Shown here piece by piece: positions 7,717-17,044 of a DNA stretch of 64,000 bases (positions are counted from its first letter, which is position 1; the number at the start of each line of letters is the position of its first letter). This stretch comes from CAYYTU01 sp964474655 (GTDB taxonomy: Bacteria > Chloroflexota > Anaerolineae > B4-G1): contig CAYYTU010000009.1 in NCBI GenBank assembly GCA_964474655.1, positions 1 through 64,000 on the forward strand. Reading direction: 5' to 3'. Made by a program: the position numbers and the translations under genes. Under the pieces are notes generated by a model. The model saw nothing but the letters and a program-made list of their open reading frames with translations, made no database searches and was not told the DNA's origin.

Positions 7717-10700
7717 ATGCGACGTAAGGGCCAGGGTCTAGTTGAATTTGCGTTGATCTTGCCGGCTTTGTTGCTGGTCATTTTGGGCATTGTTGAAGCT
7801 GCGCTGGTTATTCAGGGGTATCTGGCAGTGCAGCACGCAGCGCGGGAGGCGGCTCGGTTTGCCTCCACCTATCAGCCGCCGCGGGGTGCCTGTCTGGATC
7901 TGGACGGGGATGGTGTGCTTGAGGATGGCATCCACGAAGATCCGGACGACACCGCGATGGCGGCCTCTCTGAGCTCCGACGGCGATGGCTACCCCTATTG
8001 CCCCTCAGAAGGCTCCTCTTACCCTCACGCGGCCTTGACGGAGACGGAGGACGATTACTACGCGCGGCGTGTGCTTCTTATCAAGCAGCGAGCCCGCGAG
8101 GCGGCGGTCGGGCTGCGCGTTGATGAGACCTTGCTGGGCTTCACGCCCTCCGATTATCGCACCTATCAGTCCGAGTCTGAGTTCTTCGGGGTACAGGTAT
8201 GGGGGCGTCCTTCGTTTCAGACAGATTGGAACGTCTCCTGGGACCCCAATAATCCCTGTCTGGACCATCCCGGTATTGAGGGCGATGATGTCCTCGTTCG
8301 CGTCCGGCACAACGTCAGCATCATCGATCCCCTCTATCAGGTGATCGCCGAACACGTCCCCGTGACGGCCAACGCGTTGATGAAGAACGAGGGCGTTCAG
8401 GTCGGCCTGACCGATGCTGATTCCTCAGGGTACGTGCCTGAGCCTGGCGATCCCGACTATGACGAGCCGGACCCGGACGCTTTCCAGGTCTCCCTGAGCC
8501 CGGAAAGCGCCAATATTGTCTTGCCCGATGACACCACGCACCAATTTGTCGCCATGGTGACGCAAGGGGGTAGCAGGGTCTCTGGGAGGACGGTGCGGTT
8601 CTCGATCGAGAGTGTCGGAGAGTTCATCAGTTCAGGGTCGTCTTATGCCGATGGGACGACCGATGCGCAGGGCGAGGCGGTGGTCACTGCCGAGAGCGAG
8701 TATCCCGGCACGTCCACAATCCGGGCCTGGCTAGACGAGGACGGGAATGGACAATGGGATTCCGGCGAGCCCTCCGACGTGGCTTCCGTCACCTGGGTCG
8801 AGGAGGGCTACACCATCGGCCTCTCACCGTCCCAGGCAGTGAACGAGCTGCCCGATGATCGCGCTCACCAGTTTGTGGCCACGGTGTCCGACGCCGGCGG
8901 GCGTCTGGTGGAGGGGGCGCAGATTCAGTTCTCCATCGACGATCCGGCGCTGGGTGGCTTTGATCAGTCTGGCGTTGGACCTAAATTCGCAAAGAGGACC
9001 ACTGATCAGCAGGGTGAGGCGACGGTCACGGCGTATGGCAACTACTCTGGCACAGTGACCATCGCGGCCTGGATTGACGTGGATGCCGATGGGGTGCAAG
9101 ATGGCAACGAGCCCGCCGCCGAGGCGACCAAGACCTGGCGTTTCCCCGAAGGTGCTCCTTATATCACCGTCTCCAGCCACAAGTCGGCGCCTTTGGACGA
9201 GATCTATGCCGATGTGATGGAACATCCCCTCGACGAAGCCCCCTATCAGTTGTTGTGGTGTGCGCTCTCTGACTCAAGCCCGATCACGCAGGTGGTGGTG
9301 GCTGATTCGGTCAGCGTCGACGCCGAGGGCAACGCTCCCGATATTCCCTTCGTCATCCCCGCCGATAGCGAGGGTACCTACCGGCTGGAGACGCATCCCT
9401 CTGGCGGCGGAGGCTGTGGCGCGGGGGATCTGGTGGCCCGTTCGGCGGATATCCTGGTGCAGGAACCGTTCCCCGACCTTGCGATCTCCGTCGTCGACCC
9501 GCTGACTATCTGCCCGGAGACGGTCTTCACGATGTCGGCTGTGATCACTAACCTCACCCAGGCCGAGACGGCCGAGACCTTCGACGTCGACTTCTACGTC
9601 GACGACGAGAGTATGCCTCAAGCCCCGGTGGGCGAGATGAAGCAGTGGGTGGATGGCATCGGTCCGAATGAATCGGTCGTGCTGAATACGCTGATGTGGG
9701 TGGACTCCCCTGGCGAGCACACCATCTGGGCCCGCGTCGATACCTCCGACTACGTCTATGAGGACGACGAAGGTAACAACTGGGACGCCCTCCAGATCGC
9801 CACTGGCGGGGAGAGCCCGATCGGGTTTGCCAATTTTGATGAGGATACCGACGGTTTCAGCTATGTCGACGACGCTTTCGGGACCACTCAGCCCGATTAT
9901 GCCCAGGGGGAGTGGGTAGCCTCAGATGGGTATGATGGAGGCGGCTTGAAGGTGGAGGTCGGCGCCATCAATGGCACGAATACCAACATCAATCATATAT
10001 CGGGAGGCTGGGAGCGGACATTCGACCTCAGTTCTTCCCAGGTGGTCGAGATCTCTTTCCGCTACAACCTGATACACGCTGCTAACTACGAAAGCGGCGA
10101 GTATAGCGACGTGCTGATGAGCGTGGATGGGAATATGTATGGCTCCGATGGAGCTGGCTATGTGGCGCGTGTCGACGGCGACGGGGAGGGGGGAGACCCA
10201 CGGACGACGGGCTGGGAGCAGTTCCGGGTCGTGGTGGGGCCTCTTTCGGCCGGTAGCCACACGTTGACCATCGGCGGATACAATCGCAGAAAGACGTACC
10301 ACGATGAGCTGACCGAGGTGTTGATTGATGATGTTCACATCGGCACTGTGGTTTGTGGCGAAGGCACCGATCCAGCGCCCTGGGCTCCGGGGGCTCCGCT
10401 GGGGCGGGAGGAATGTTATCAGCTGCTGGAGAACAGGGGCTTTGAGGGCAACTTCGCCACCGTCTTTGAGCATTGGAGCGCTGGGGAATCCGGAGCTTTC
10501 CAGCGAGGATCGTTGTACTTCTATGAGGGGACGTCTTCGATGCGGCTCCACGCTTCGCAGGGCTCTGCTCCAGCCTGTGCTCCCTTGACGCCTTATCTCT
10601 ATCAGACAGTCCAGATCCCGGAGGAGATCGCCGAGGCCGAGGGGGCTGAGACCACGTTACACGTGGGAGGGCGGCGGCTGATTGCCGATAGCATCTCTGA

Positions 10701-13473
10701 GTGCAGCGTGGCTAACAGCGTCGACGCCGACGATGAGCTCCACGTCCAGCTGCGCAACGTGCCCGGCGATCCCAGCCACTTGATCGCCATCGGTACCGAT
10801 GATATGGTGCGCGTGATGCCCGAGGCCGATGGATACGTGTTCGATTCACCGGCCTGGCATCAGGCGGATGCTGTCTGCCGTCCCTCTCGCAAAGGGCTTT
10901 CGGCCCCGGCCCAATCTGTCAGCGGGCAATCAGGGGCGCTCGATTGTCCCATAGACGACGATTTCAACGATGGCTCTTTCGACTACGGTCAATGGTCGAT
11001 CACGGAGATCGGTAATTCCGGCGGCGATGTGGACGAGAGCGGCGGTCAGCTGACCATCGACGCTTACGGAAGCAGCACCTGGGGCAATAGCGATGATGTC
11101 TACTACGTCCATCAATCCATGACGGGAAACTTTGATGCCCAGCTGCGCATCCTATATGGTCCTGATCTGGAACAGTATTCGAAGATGGGCCTGATGGTAC
11201 GCAACAGCACCGCGGCCAACAGTCGCTACGTCATGCCCGCCTATACGCACGATCACAGCCGCATCCAGTTCGCCTATCGCCCCTCGGATGGAGGAGGGGC
11301 TGATCGACTTGACGGTACCGGGAATGATATTCCGGCTGATATCCCAGTGTGGGTGCGGGTCGTGCGCGAGGGGAATACGTTCCGCTACTATTATTCCGAG
11401 GCAGATGACCCGGGATCGGAAGATTGGACCCATCAGGGCGACGTCGACATTCCGATGGGAAATACGGTTGAGGTGGGTATTGCTCATGCTTCTTACAGCT
11501 CTTATCGTGACGAGGGGGCGGTCGATGAGATCATCGTCTGTCAGCCGCCTACTGTGGACTTCAGCGCCTCTGATTACACTGTGGATGAGAGCGCAGGGAC
11601 GGCGACGATCACCGTCACGCTGAACGCAGCGGTGGATACGTCTGTCTCCGTGGACTACGCTACCAGTGCTGGCACGGCCACACCAGGCGACGATTATACC
11701 GATACCAGCGGCACGTTGACCTTCGCCCCGGACGAGACGAGGGCGGCCTTTGAGGTCTCAATTATTGATGACGATCAGTTCGAGCCGTCGGAGACAATTC
11801 TGCTCGAGCTCTCCAACGCTTCCGATGCCACCATCGGGCCGAAAAGTCCGGCCACTTTGACCATCGTCGACGATGACCCTCTCTCCAGCGACGGCTTGAA
11901 GATCAACTTCGAGCCGCCGGGCAATTCAGACACCCCGTCCGGCTATCTGCCGGATACTGGCGAGGCCTACGGATACCGCGACACTGGCTACTTCTACGGC
12001 TGGGATCAAACCGTCGACGAGACCCGCGATCGTGGTGACCACTCCGACGAGCGGTACGACACCCTGAACCATATGCAGAAGGACGGCTCTCACACGTGGG
12101 AGGTCGCTGTCCCGGACGGCGCTTATGATGTCTTCCTGGTGATGGGCGATCCTTCGTATACTGATCAGATAAACACAGTCAGCGTGGAGGGGACGGTTAT
12201 ACAGGACCCCGACGGCGAGGATAATTTTGATAAGTATAATGTGACCGTCAGTGTGACTGATGGGCGGCTGACGATCGCGCCAGCCTCCGGTAGCGAAAAC
12301 GCCAAGATCTGCTTCGTCCATATCGTCCCGTCTCGCACCGTTGACTTCAGCGACGCCATTTACAACGTGGATGAGGGCGTGGGCGAGGCTCTCATCACCG
12401 TGACGCTGGATACCGTCGCTCAGGACCCCGTCTCCGTGGACTACGAGACGAAAGACGACACGGCGATGGCGGGCGAGGATTATACACAAAGCAGCGATAC
12501 GTTGACCTTCGCCCCCGGAGAGACGGTGTTGACGTTCACTGTACCGATCACCGATGACACCGTCTACGAGGGCGATGAGGCGCTCACGCTGAATCTCTAT
12601 AACGCGGTCAATGCCAGCATCGGCACCAACGACCCGGCCACGCTCAATATCTTGGAGAACGATCCTCAGCCCTCCACCATCGTCGAGTTCAGCGACTACG
12701 AGTATAGCGTCCACGAGGACGCGGGTGAGGCCGTGATTACCGTCACGCTCGATGCCCCTTATACCGATACGGTGACTGTCGATTACGCTACGCAAGACAA
12801 TACCGCCGTTGCCCCCGACGATTATATCGCCACCAGTGACAAACTGGTCATTGAGCCTGGGGAGGAGATCGTGACGTTCACCGTGGAGATCGTCGACGAT
12901 GCGCGGTATGAAGGGGCCGAAGACGTCAGGCTGGAGCTCTCCAACGCCACCAACGCCACCATCGGCGCTTTTGGCTCTGCCACGCTTACCATCATCGACG
13001 ATGAGCCAACGGCGCCTCGGATCTGGAAGCCCTTCCAGGTGGATTTTGGCGCTGATCTGGATGTGGCCTCGCTGGCTGGGCAGGAGATGGATGTGCGCTT
13101 CTACGCCGAGCACGACGGCGATCAATACGGCACGTGGTTCTACCTGGACGATCTCTTCTGTGAGGTCTGTAACACGTGGGCGCCCCCGGACCCCGAGCCG
13201 GGCACCGCCTCGATCGGCGGTGAGGCCCGTGTGCTGGTCGGCGGCGTCCCCGAGGCGCTCCGGAACGTCGACGTGATCGCCTATTCGCGCGGAGGGGACG
13301 TGTTGCGGACCGTCACGATTCAGAATGGCCTCTACCACTTCTACAACGTCGCGCCGGGATCGTACACCATCTACGCCGAGACCTGGATCGATGGCGATCT
13401 CTACGTGGCGACCAAGTCGGTGGTGGTGGCTGCCGATGAGCGGAACTACGACGTCAATCTGCTCCTTTACTGA
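7717..13473 (+). CDS. Giant TadE-domain pseudopilin fused to an adhesin-like modular ectodomain (1918 aa)
   Basis: Residues 1-60 are a TadE-type N-terminus (GQGLVEFALILPALLLVIL, then a helix ending in AAREAARFAS). About 1850 extracellular residues follow. By eye these are two Ig-like (Big-type) domains at 256-361 and 365-474, a CARDB-like domain at 587-695, two jelly-roll/carbohydrate-binding-like modules at about 702-878 and 902-1050, and a LamG/DUF1349-like domain at 1079-1276. Then come Calx-beta domains at 1281-1388, 1542-1649 and 1657-1763, a malectin-like domain at 1394-1538, and a carboxypeptidase-regulatory-like fold at 1828-1918. Ordinary TadE proteins are under 250 residues. It is probably a pilus-tip or surface adhesin anchored through the pseudopilin helix. 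ATG 7717 follows AAGGGGG by 8 nt. Confidence 0.85.
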   Translation: MRRKGQGLVEFALILPALLLVILGIVEAALVIQGYLAVQHAAREAARFASTYQPPRGACLDLDGDGVLEDGIHEDPDDTAMAASLSSDGDGYPYCPSEGSSYPHAALTETEDDYYARRVLLIKQRAREAAVGLRVDETLLGFTPSDYRTYQSESEFFGVQVWGRPSFQTDWNVSWDPNNPCLDHPGIEGDDVLVRVRHNVSIIDPLYQVIAEHVPVTANALMKNEGVQVGLTDADSSGYVPEPGDPDYDEPDPDAFQVSLSPESANIVLPDDTTHQFVAMVTQGGSRVSGRTVRFSIESVGEFISSGSSYADGTTDAQGEAVVTAESEYPGTSTIRAWLDEDGNGQWDSGEPSDVASVTWVEEGYTIGLSPSQAVNELPDDRAHQFVATVSDAGGRLVEGAQIQFSIDDPALGGFDQSGVGPKFAKRTTDQQGEATVTAYGNYSGTVTIAAWIDVDADGVQDGNEPAAEATKTWRFPEGAPYITVSSHKSAPLDEIYADVMEHPLDEAPYQLLWCALSDSSPITQVVVADSVSVDAEGNAPDIPFVIPADSEGTYRLETHPSGGGGCGAGDLVARSADILVQEPFPDLAISVVDPLTICPETVFTMSAVITNLTQAETAETFDVDFYVDDESMPQAPVGEMKQWVDGIGPNESVVLNTLMWVDSPGEHTIWARVDTSDYVYEDDEGNNWDALQIATGGESPIGFANFDEDTDGFSYVDDAFGTTQPDYAQGEWVASDGYDGGGLKVEVGAINGTNTNINHISGGWERTFDLSSSQVVEISFRYNLIHAANYESGEYSDVLMSVDGNMYGSDGAGYVARVDGDGEGGDPRTTGWEQFRVVVGPLSAGSHTLTIGGYNRRKTYHDELTEVLIDDVHIGTVVCGEGTDPAPWAPGAPLGREECYQLLENRGFEGNFATVFEHWSAGESGAFQRGSLYFYEGTSSMRLHASQGSAPACAPLTPYLYQTVQIPEEIAEAEGAETTLHVGGRRLIADSISECSVANSVDADDELHVQLRNVPGDPSHLIAIGTDDMVRVMPEADGYVFDSPAWHQADAVCRPSRKGLSAPAQSVSGQSGALDCPIDDDFNDGSFDYGQWSITEIGNSGGDVDESGGQLTIDAYGSSTWGNSDDVYYVHQSMTGNFDAQLRILYGPDLEQYSKMGLMVRNSTAANSRYVMPAYTHDHSRIQFAYRPSDGGGADRLDGTGNDIPADIPVWVRVVREGNTFRYYYSEADDPGSEDWTHQGDVDIPMGNTVEVGIAHASYSSYRDEGAVDEIIVCQPPTVDFSASDYTVDESAGTATITVTLNAAVDTSVSVDYATSAGTATPGDDYTDTSGTLTFAPDETRAAFEVSIIDDDQFEPSETILLELSNASDATIGPKSPATLTIVDDDPLSSDGLKINFEPPGNSDTPSGYLPDTGEAYGYRDTGYFYGWDQTVDETRDRGDHSDERYDTLNHMQKDGSHTWEVAVPDGAYDVFLVMGDPSYTDQINTVSVEGTVIQDPDGEDNFDKYNVTVSVTDGRLTIAPASGSENAKICFVHIVPSRTVDFSDAIYNVDEGVGEALITVTLDTVAQDPVSVDYETKDDTAMAGEDYTQSSDTLTFAPGETVLTFTVPITDDTVYEGDEALTLNLYNAVNASIGTNDPATLNILENDPQPSTIVEFSDYEYSVHEDAGEAVITVTLDAPYTDTVTVDYATQDNTAVAPDDYIATSDKLVIEPGEEIVTFTVEIVDDARYEGAEDVRLELSNATNATIGAFGSATLTIIDDEPTAPRIWKPFQVDFGADLDVASLAGQEMDVRFYAEHDGDQYGTWFYLDDLFCEVCNTWAPPDPEPGTASIGGEARVLVGGVPEALRNVDVIAYSRGGDVLRTVTIQNGLYHFYNVAPGSYTIYAETWIDGDLYVATKSVVVAADERNYDVNLLLY

Positions 13474-13530
13474 GCAGCGTTGAGGGCATCTGATGGCGGA
13501 CGAAGCAGCAAGTTGAATCGAGGGATCTCT

Positions 13531-15798
13531 ATGATGCGTGGGCGAGTAAAATTTGTCGTGGTGATTTTCACCTCCGTAGTGCTTTTCGTCGTTGGCCTAA
13601 GGCTGCGCGGCGCAGCCCAGACGCCGAGCAACTTATCGGGCACTCCCAATCTCACGTCGGCCTATCCCGACATAGCGAGCAGTGACAATCGAATCGCTGT
13701 GGCCTGGGTGGAGGGGGAGACCATCAAAGGCCATCCTCAGGGGGATGCCTATCTGCGGGCCAGCCTGGATGGAGGGCAGACCTGGGAGGACAAGATCACC
13801 GTCTTCGACAAAGGTGTTGACGCCCCTTATGGGTACGACGTAGACGTTGACCTCGATGGTGATACCGCTCATCTGGCTTACATTGTGTTTGAAGGGGCGG
13901 TGGGAGCTCCCGATCAGAGTTGGGTCTATTACAGGACTTGCTCGCTGACCGATGGCAGCTGCACAGGAAGCGAAGTTTTGGATTCAGCGTCCGGTAAGAA
14001 GGTCACCTGGGCCGATATTGCCGTGGACGCCGATGGGGCCCCTCATGTCGTCTGGGTCAGGTATGATGAGGACGGGACCAGCGGGGAGATATGGTACGCT
14101 GGTGCTTCTGGTGAGAAAGAGAGGGTTTTTTCGCCTGAGGACTATGCAGACGTGGATGATAGCTTCGCTCCCTCCATCGCCTGCGCTGGGGATGTCGTTC
14201 ACATCGCCTGGCGGAGCATCGGCAATGAGGCTAGCTACATCTATTATGGAAGCCAGGAGAGTTCGAGCTGGGAAACGGGATCGCGGGAGAGCAGCCCATC
14301 GAATCTTGGTAATCCAAAGGTCGCCGCGCGAGGAGAAAAGGTCTTTATCGTCTGGGATTGGTACGTTGATGAGAACCGTAGCAACGTGGTCTATATGCGT
14401 AACGATGCTGCCGGGGAATCCGAATTTTGGCCGGCCGATGCCTACGAGGTCGGTACAGACAAGCAGGTGCGCGATGAGCCCAGTCCTGCTTATCATACCC
14501 ACGATCGGGTAGGGGATGATAAGTATGTTTCTGATCTGCGCCCCTCCGTCGCGCTGAACGACGGCGGTTGGCCGGCGGTGGTCTGGCACGCCGATCGCAG
14601 CGAAGGTGACGGAGATGAATACGCCATTCACTACAGCTGCGCCGTCGAGGGGGATAATGACAACGTGGACTGGGTCACTCCGACGAGCTTGCACCAGAGC
14701 CAGCCGCCAGCGCCGGGGGGCGGCTCGGCGATGGCCGCTCTGTCCCAAAACGGTGATGCGTGGTACCTGCACGCTACCTACATGCGAAGGCAGAGCGCCG
14801 AAAGCGACTGGGACACTTACTATGAGCGGATGTCCTATACACCGAACGCCCAGATTGAGGCCGGATCGCCGCCCCCAGAGGCTCAGCTGGAGGGCGATTG
14901 GATCGTGAAACCGGACACGTCCGTGGGGTTGGACGGCAGCGGCAGCACCAGCGAGGGCAATCTGGCTTTAGAGTATCGGTGGACACTCTCTGAGCGACCA
15001 TCGGGTAGTGATAACTGGCAATCTTCCGTGGTCACTCCTACGTTTACGCCGGACGAAGAGGGCTGGTACACGGTGAAGCTGACGGTGACGAATGGCCTGG
15101 CGACGGCCCAGGCCACCCAGCGCATCCTGGCGAGCGAGACGGGCGATATGTCCCCGCAGGCGAAGATCACGGCCAAGGACTATACGCCTCGCGTCGGAAA
15201 GGACCCAGAATTAGATGGCAGCGACAGCACCAGCGCCGGGGGCTTGCCGTTGAGTTACAGCTGGTGGCTTTCGGGGCGGCCGGAGGGCAGCGAAAAATGG
15301 AGCGCGTCTGGCGTAAAACCTGAATTTACTCCCGAGGTAGCCGGCTGGTACACGGTGACACTGGAGGTGGACAACGGTAGGGCTAGCGATCGGGATACAC
15401 AGGTCATTCGCGTCTGGGATGAGGATGAGGAGGAGGAGCCCAACATAGTATTCCCCGATGCGCAGATCGACGCTATGAGCCTCGTCTCCCTTGAGAATAC
15501 CTCCTCCGCCACTGCCTCCCTAGACGGAAGCGGCAGTTCGAGCAATATGGAAGATGATCCCTCGCTGAAGTATAAGTGGTGGTTATCTCCCGAGAGTGCG
15601 TATGCCAGCTTGTCTTCTTCGAATAACGTATCCACCACGATCACCATTTCCAAGGTGGGCCGGTATACGGTGACATTGGAGGTTGAAAATAGCGACGGGA
15701 TGACCGACCGAGACACGCACCAGATTTTGGCGAACATTGAGACGTATCGTGTCTATCTGCCATTAGTAGTCCGGCAGTATCGGGGCGGCTATGATTGA
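13531..15798 (+). CDS. Secreted BNR/propeller-like protein with three PKD-type domains and a YLPLV C-terminal motif
   Basis: A 755-residue exported protein with a signal peptide or anchor (MMRGRVKFVVVIFTSVVLF) and an N-terminal half of repeated blades such as IASSDNRIAVAWVEG and VAARGEKVFIVWDW, resembling sialidase/BNR propeller repeats. Three PKD-like domains follow at about residues 445-545, 550-645 and 660-745 (LDGSGST, WYTVTLEV patterns). The protein ends YRVYLPLVVRQY; I recall a similar tail on other Chloroflexota secreted proteins. ATG 13531 is chosen because an AGGGA ribosome site and the signal peptide begin there. No catalytic sialidase residues were identified. It lies 57 nt after the giant TadE gene and overlaps the next gene, so one operon is likely. 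Confidence 0.75.
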   Translation: MMRGRVKFVVVIFTSVVLFVVGLRLRGAAQTPSNLSGTPNLTSAYPDIASSDNRIAVAWVEGETIKGHPQGDAYLRASLDGGQTWEDKITVFDKGVDAPYGYDVDVDLDGDTAHLAYIVFEGAVGAPDQSWVYYRTCSLTDGSCTGSEVLDSASGKKVTWADIAVDADGAPHVVWVRYDEDGTSGEIWYAGASGEKERVFSPEDYADVDDSFAPSIACAGDVVHIAWRSIGNEASYIYYGSQESSSWETGSRESSPSNLGNPKVAARGEKVFIVWDWYVDENRSNVVYMRNDAAGESEFWPADAYEVGTDKQVRDEPSPAYHTHDRVGDDKYVSDLRPSVALNDGGWPAVVWHADRSEGDGDEYAIHYSCAVEGDNDNVDWVTPTSLHQSQPPAPGGGSAMAALSQNGDAWYLHATYMRRQSAESDWDTYYERMSYTPNAQIEAGSPPPEAQLEGDWIVKPDTSVGLDGSGSTSEGNLALEYRWTLSERPSGSDNWQSSVVTPTFTPDEEGWYTVKLTVTNGLATAQATQRILASETGDMSPQAKITAKDYTPRVGKDPELDGSDSTSAGGLPLSYSWWLSGRPEGSEKWSASGVKPEFTPEVAGWYTVTLEVDNGRASDRDTQVIRVWDEDEEEEPNIVFPDAQIDAMSLVSLENTSSATASLDGSGSSSNMEDDPSLKYKWWLSPESAYASLSSSNNVSTTITISKVGRYTVTLEVENSDGMTDRDTHQILANIETYRVYLPLVVRQYRGGYD

Positions 15799-16393
15799 TA
15801 AGCGGGTCGCCATCCTGTTGTTGGGGCTGGGTCTGGTCGTTATCATCGCAGTTGGCGTCTTGGCCCGTACTCGTCTGGCTCAATCAGATAGCCCGGCGGC
15901 AGTTCCATTTCAACAAGAGACCACCGCTCGGGCGGCGTTCTCCCTGGCTGCCGATCGGGCTGCGCAATGGCGCGACGACGCGGCGTTGGCCGTCGTCTCC
16001 GGTCAGCAGTCGGGCCGGGAGATAACGGATGGCGAAAGCATCGAGTGGATGTTTCAATTCTTCTCACCTGCCGCCGGGCAGCTGGCTCTGGTGGCGGTGA
16101 GCGAGGGGGAGGCCCGTCTGCTACATGAGAAGATGAGTCCATACCGGATCCCCACCTTGTCCGAGCGGGATTGGCGGGTGGATAGCGACCAGGCGTTAGA
16201 GACGTGGTGGGAAGACGGGGGCGGGTTTCTAGTCAGGCGGCGCCCCAGCGTTCAAGTGGCGATGCAGCTGCGCGTAGCCCGGGGGGCGTCTGATGGAGAG
16301 GCGATCTGGACCATCGTCGGCGTCGACTTCGACCAAGAGAGCACGTTTACCGTCGATCTCGATGCTGCCACCGGCGCGCGGGTGGGGGAGTGA
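15791..16393 (+). CDS. Single-pass membrane protein of unknown function in the pilus operon
   Basis: A 200-residue protein with an N-terminal transmembrane segment (VAILLLGLGLVVIIAVGVL) and an extracytoplasmic domain. The C-terminal IWTIVGVDFDQESTFTVDLDAATG segment is loosely reminiscent of PepSY-type strands, but I do not assign a family. The ATG overlaps the preceding stop by 8 nt, indicating coupling with the propeller/PKD protein. A role as accessory to surface display of its neighbours is inference only. Confidence 0.6.
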   Translation: MIDKRVAILLLGLGLVVIIAVGVLARTRLAQSDSPAAVPFQQETTARAAFSLAADRAAQWRDDAALAVVSGQQSGREITDGESIEWMFQFFSPAAGQLALVAVSEGEARLLHEKMSPYRIPTLSERDWRVDSDQALETWWEDGGGFLVRRRPSVQVAMQLRVARGASDGEAIWTIVGVDFDQESTFTVDLDAATGARVGE

Positions 16394-16420
16394 GCTTGAC
16401 TCAAAAAGGGGGCATTGCGT

Positions 16421-17017
16421 ATGAGGAGTGAAAAACATTCGAAGCGCGGTCAGGGGATAGTAGAATTTACCCTCGTCTTACCTATCCTCTTGATGTTGCT
16501 GATCGGGGTGGCGGAAGTGGGGTATGCGCTGCGGAATTACATCCTGGTCGTTAACGCCTGCCGCGAAGGGGCGCGGTTAGCCGCCCGGGGCGAGGAGACG
16601 TCCGAGATTTTCACCCAGGTGACCAACGCAGGGGATGTCATATGCACCAGTAGCGAAAATTGCGCTCCTGGTACCGATCCCACGGCCGGCGTCATCGTCA
16701 CCAAGGTGGTGTTGGATAGCGACGGAGAGGTCGCTGAAGTCCCTGTCGCTGAAGCGGCCGGTCCCGTATCCACAGCGTTTTCCAAGTTCTCGTCGGATCA
16801 GATCCGGGCCCGCCACGGAGGAGCTTCCGCGGAGGCGATCAAGGCTGCCCGGCAGGCGGCCGATCGGGAGCCTCAGGGCAATCACGTCGCCGTGGTGGAG
16901 ATCTATTTTATGCACCGCCCCCTGATGCTGGGTGACTTTGTAGCGGTACCCAATCCGTGGCTGATGTACTCCAGCACGGCGATGCGGGTGCAGAGCCATC
17001 GAGAGCGGATACAGTAA
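16421..17017 (+). CDS. tadE: TadE-like minor pseudopilin
   Basis: A 198-residue protein with RGQGIVEFTLVLPILLMLLIG near the N-terminus. This is the TadE prepilin-like pattern, with Gly-Gln-Gly then Glu-Phe and a long hydrophobic helix, followed by an extracellular domain with two cysteines (ICTSSENC). TadE-type pseudopilins are minor components needed for Tad pilus assembly. ATG 16421 lies 9 nt after AAGGGGG; a TTG at 16415 is too close to it. The gene sits between the unknown membrane protein and the TadG-like protein. Confidence 0.85.
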   Translation: MRSEKHSKRGQGIVEFTLVLPILLMLLIGVAEVGYALRNYILVVNACREGARLAARGEETSEIFTQVTNAGDVICTSSENCAPGTDPTAGVIVTKVVLDSDGEVAEVPVAEAAGPVSTAFSKFSSDQIRARHGGASAEAIKAARQAADREPQGNHVAVVEIYFMHRPLMLGDFVAVPNPWLMYSSTAMRVQSHRERIQ

Positions 17018-17044
17018 GCGGAAGGAAGTGATCAGCAGGGGGAG

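Noticed and set aside
11926..13338. 470-codon minus-strand frame inside the giant TadE gene
   Set aside because: Antisense of repetitive Calx-beta coding DNA; no ribosome site and no recognisable motif.
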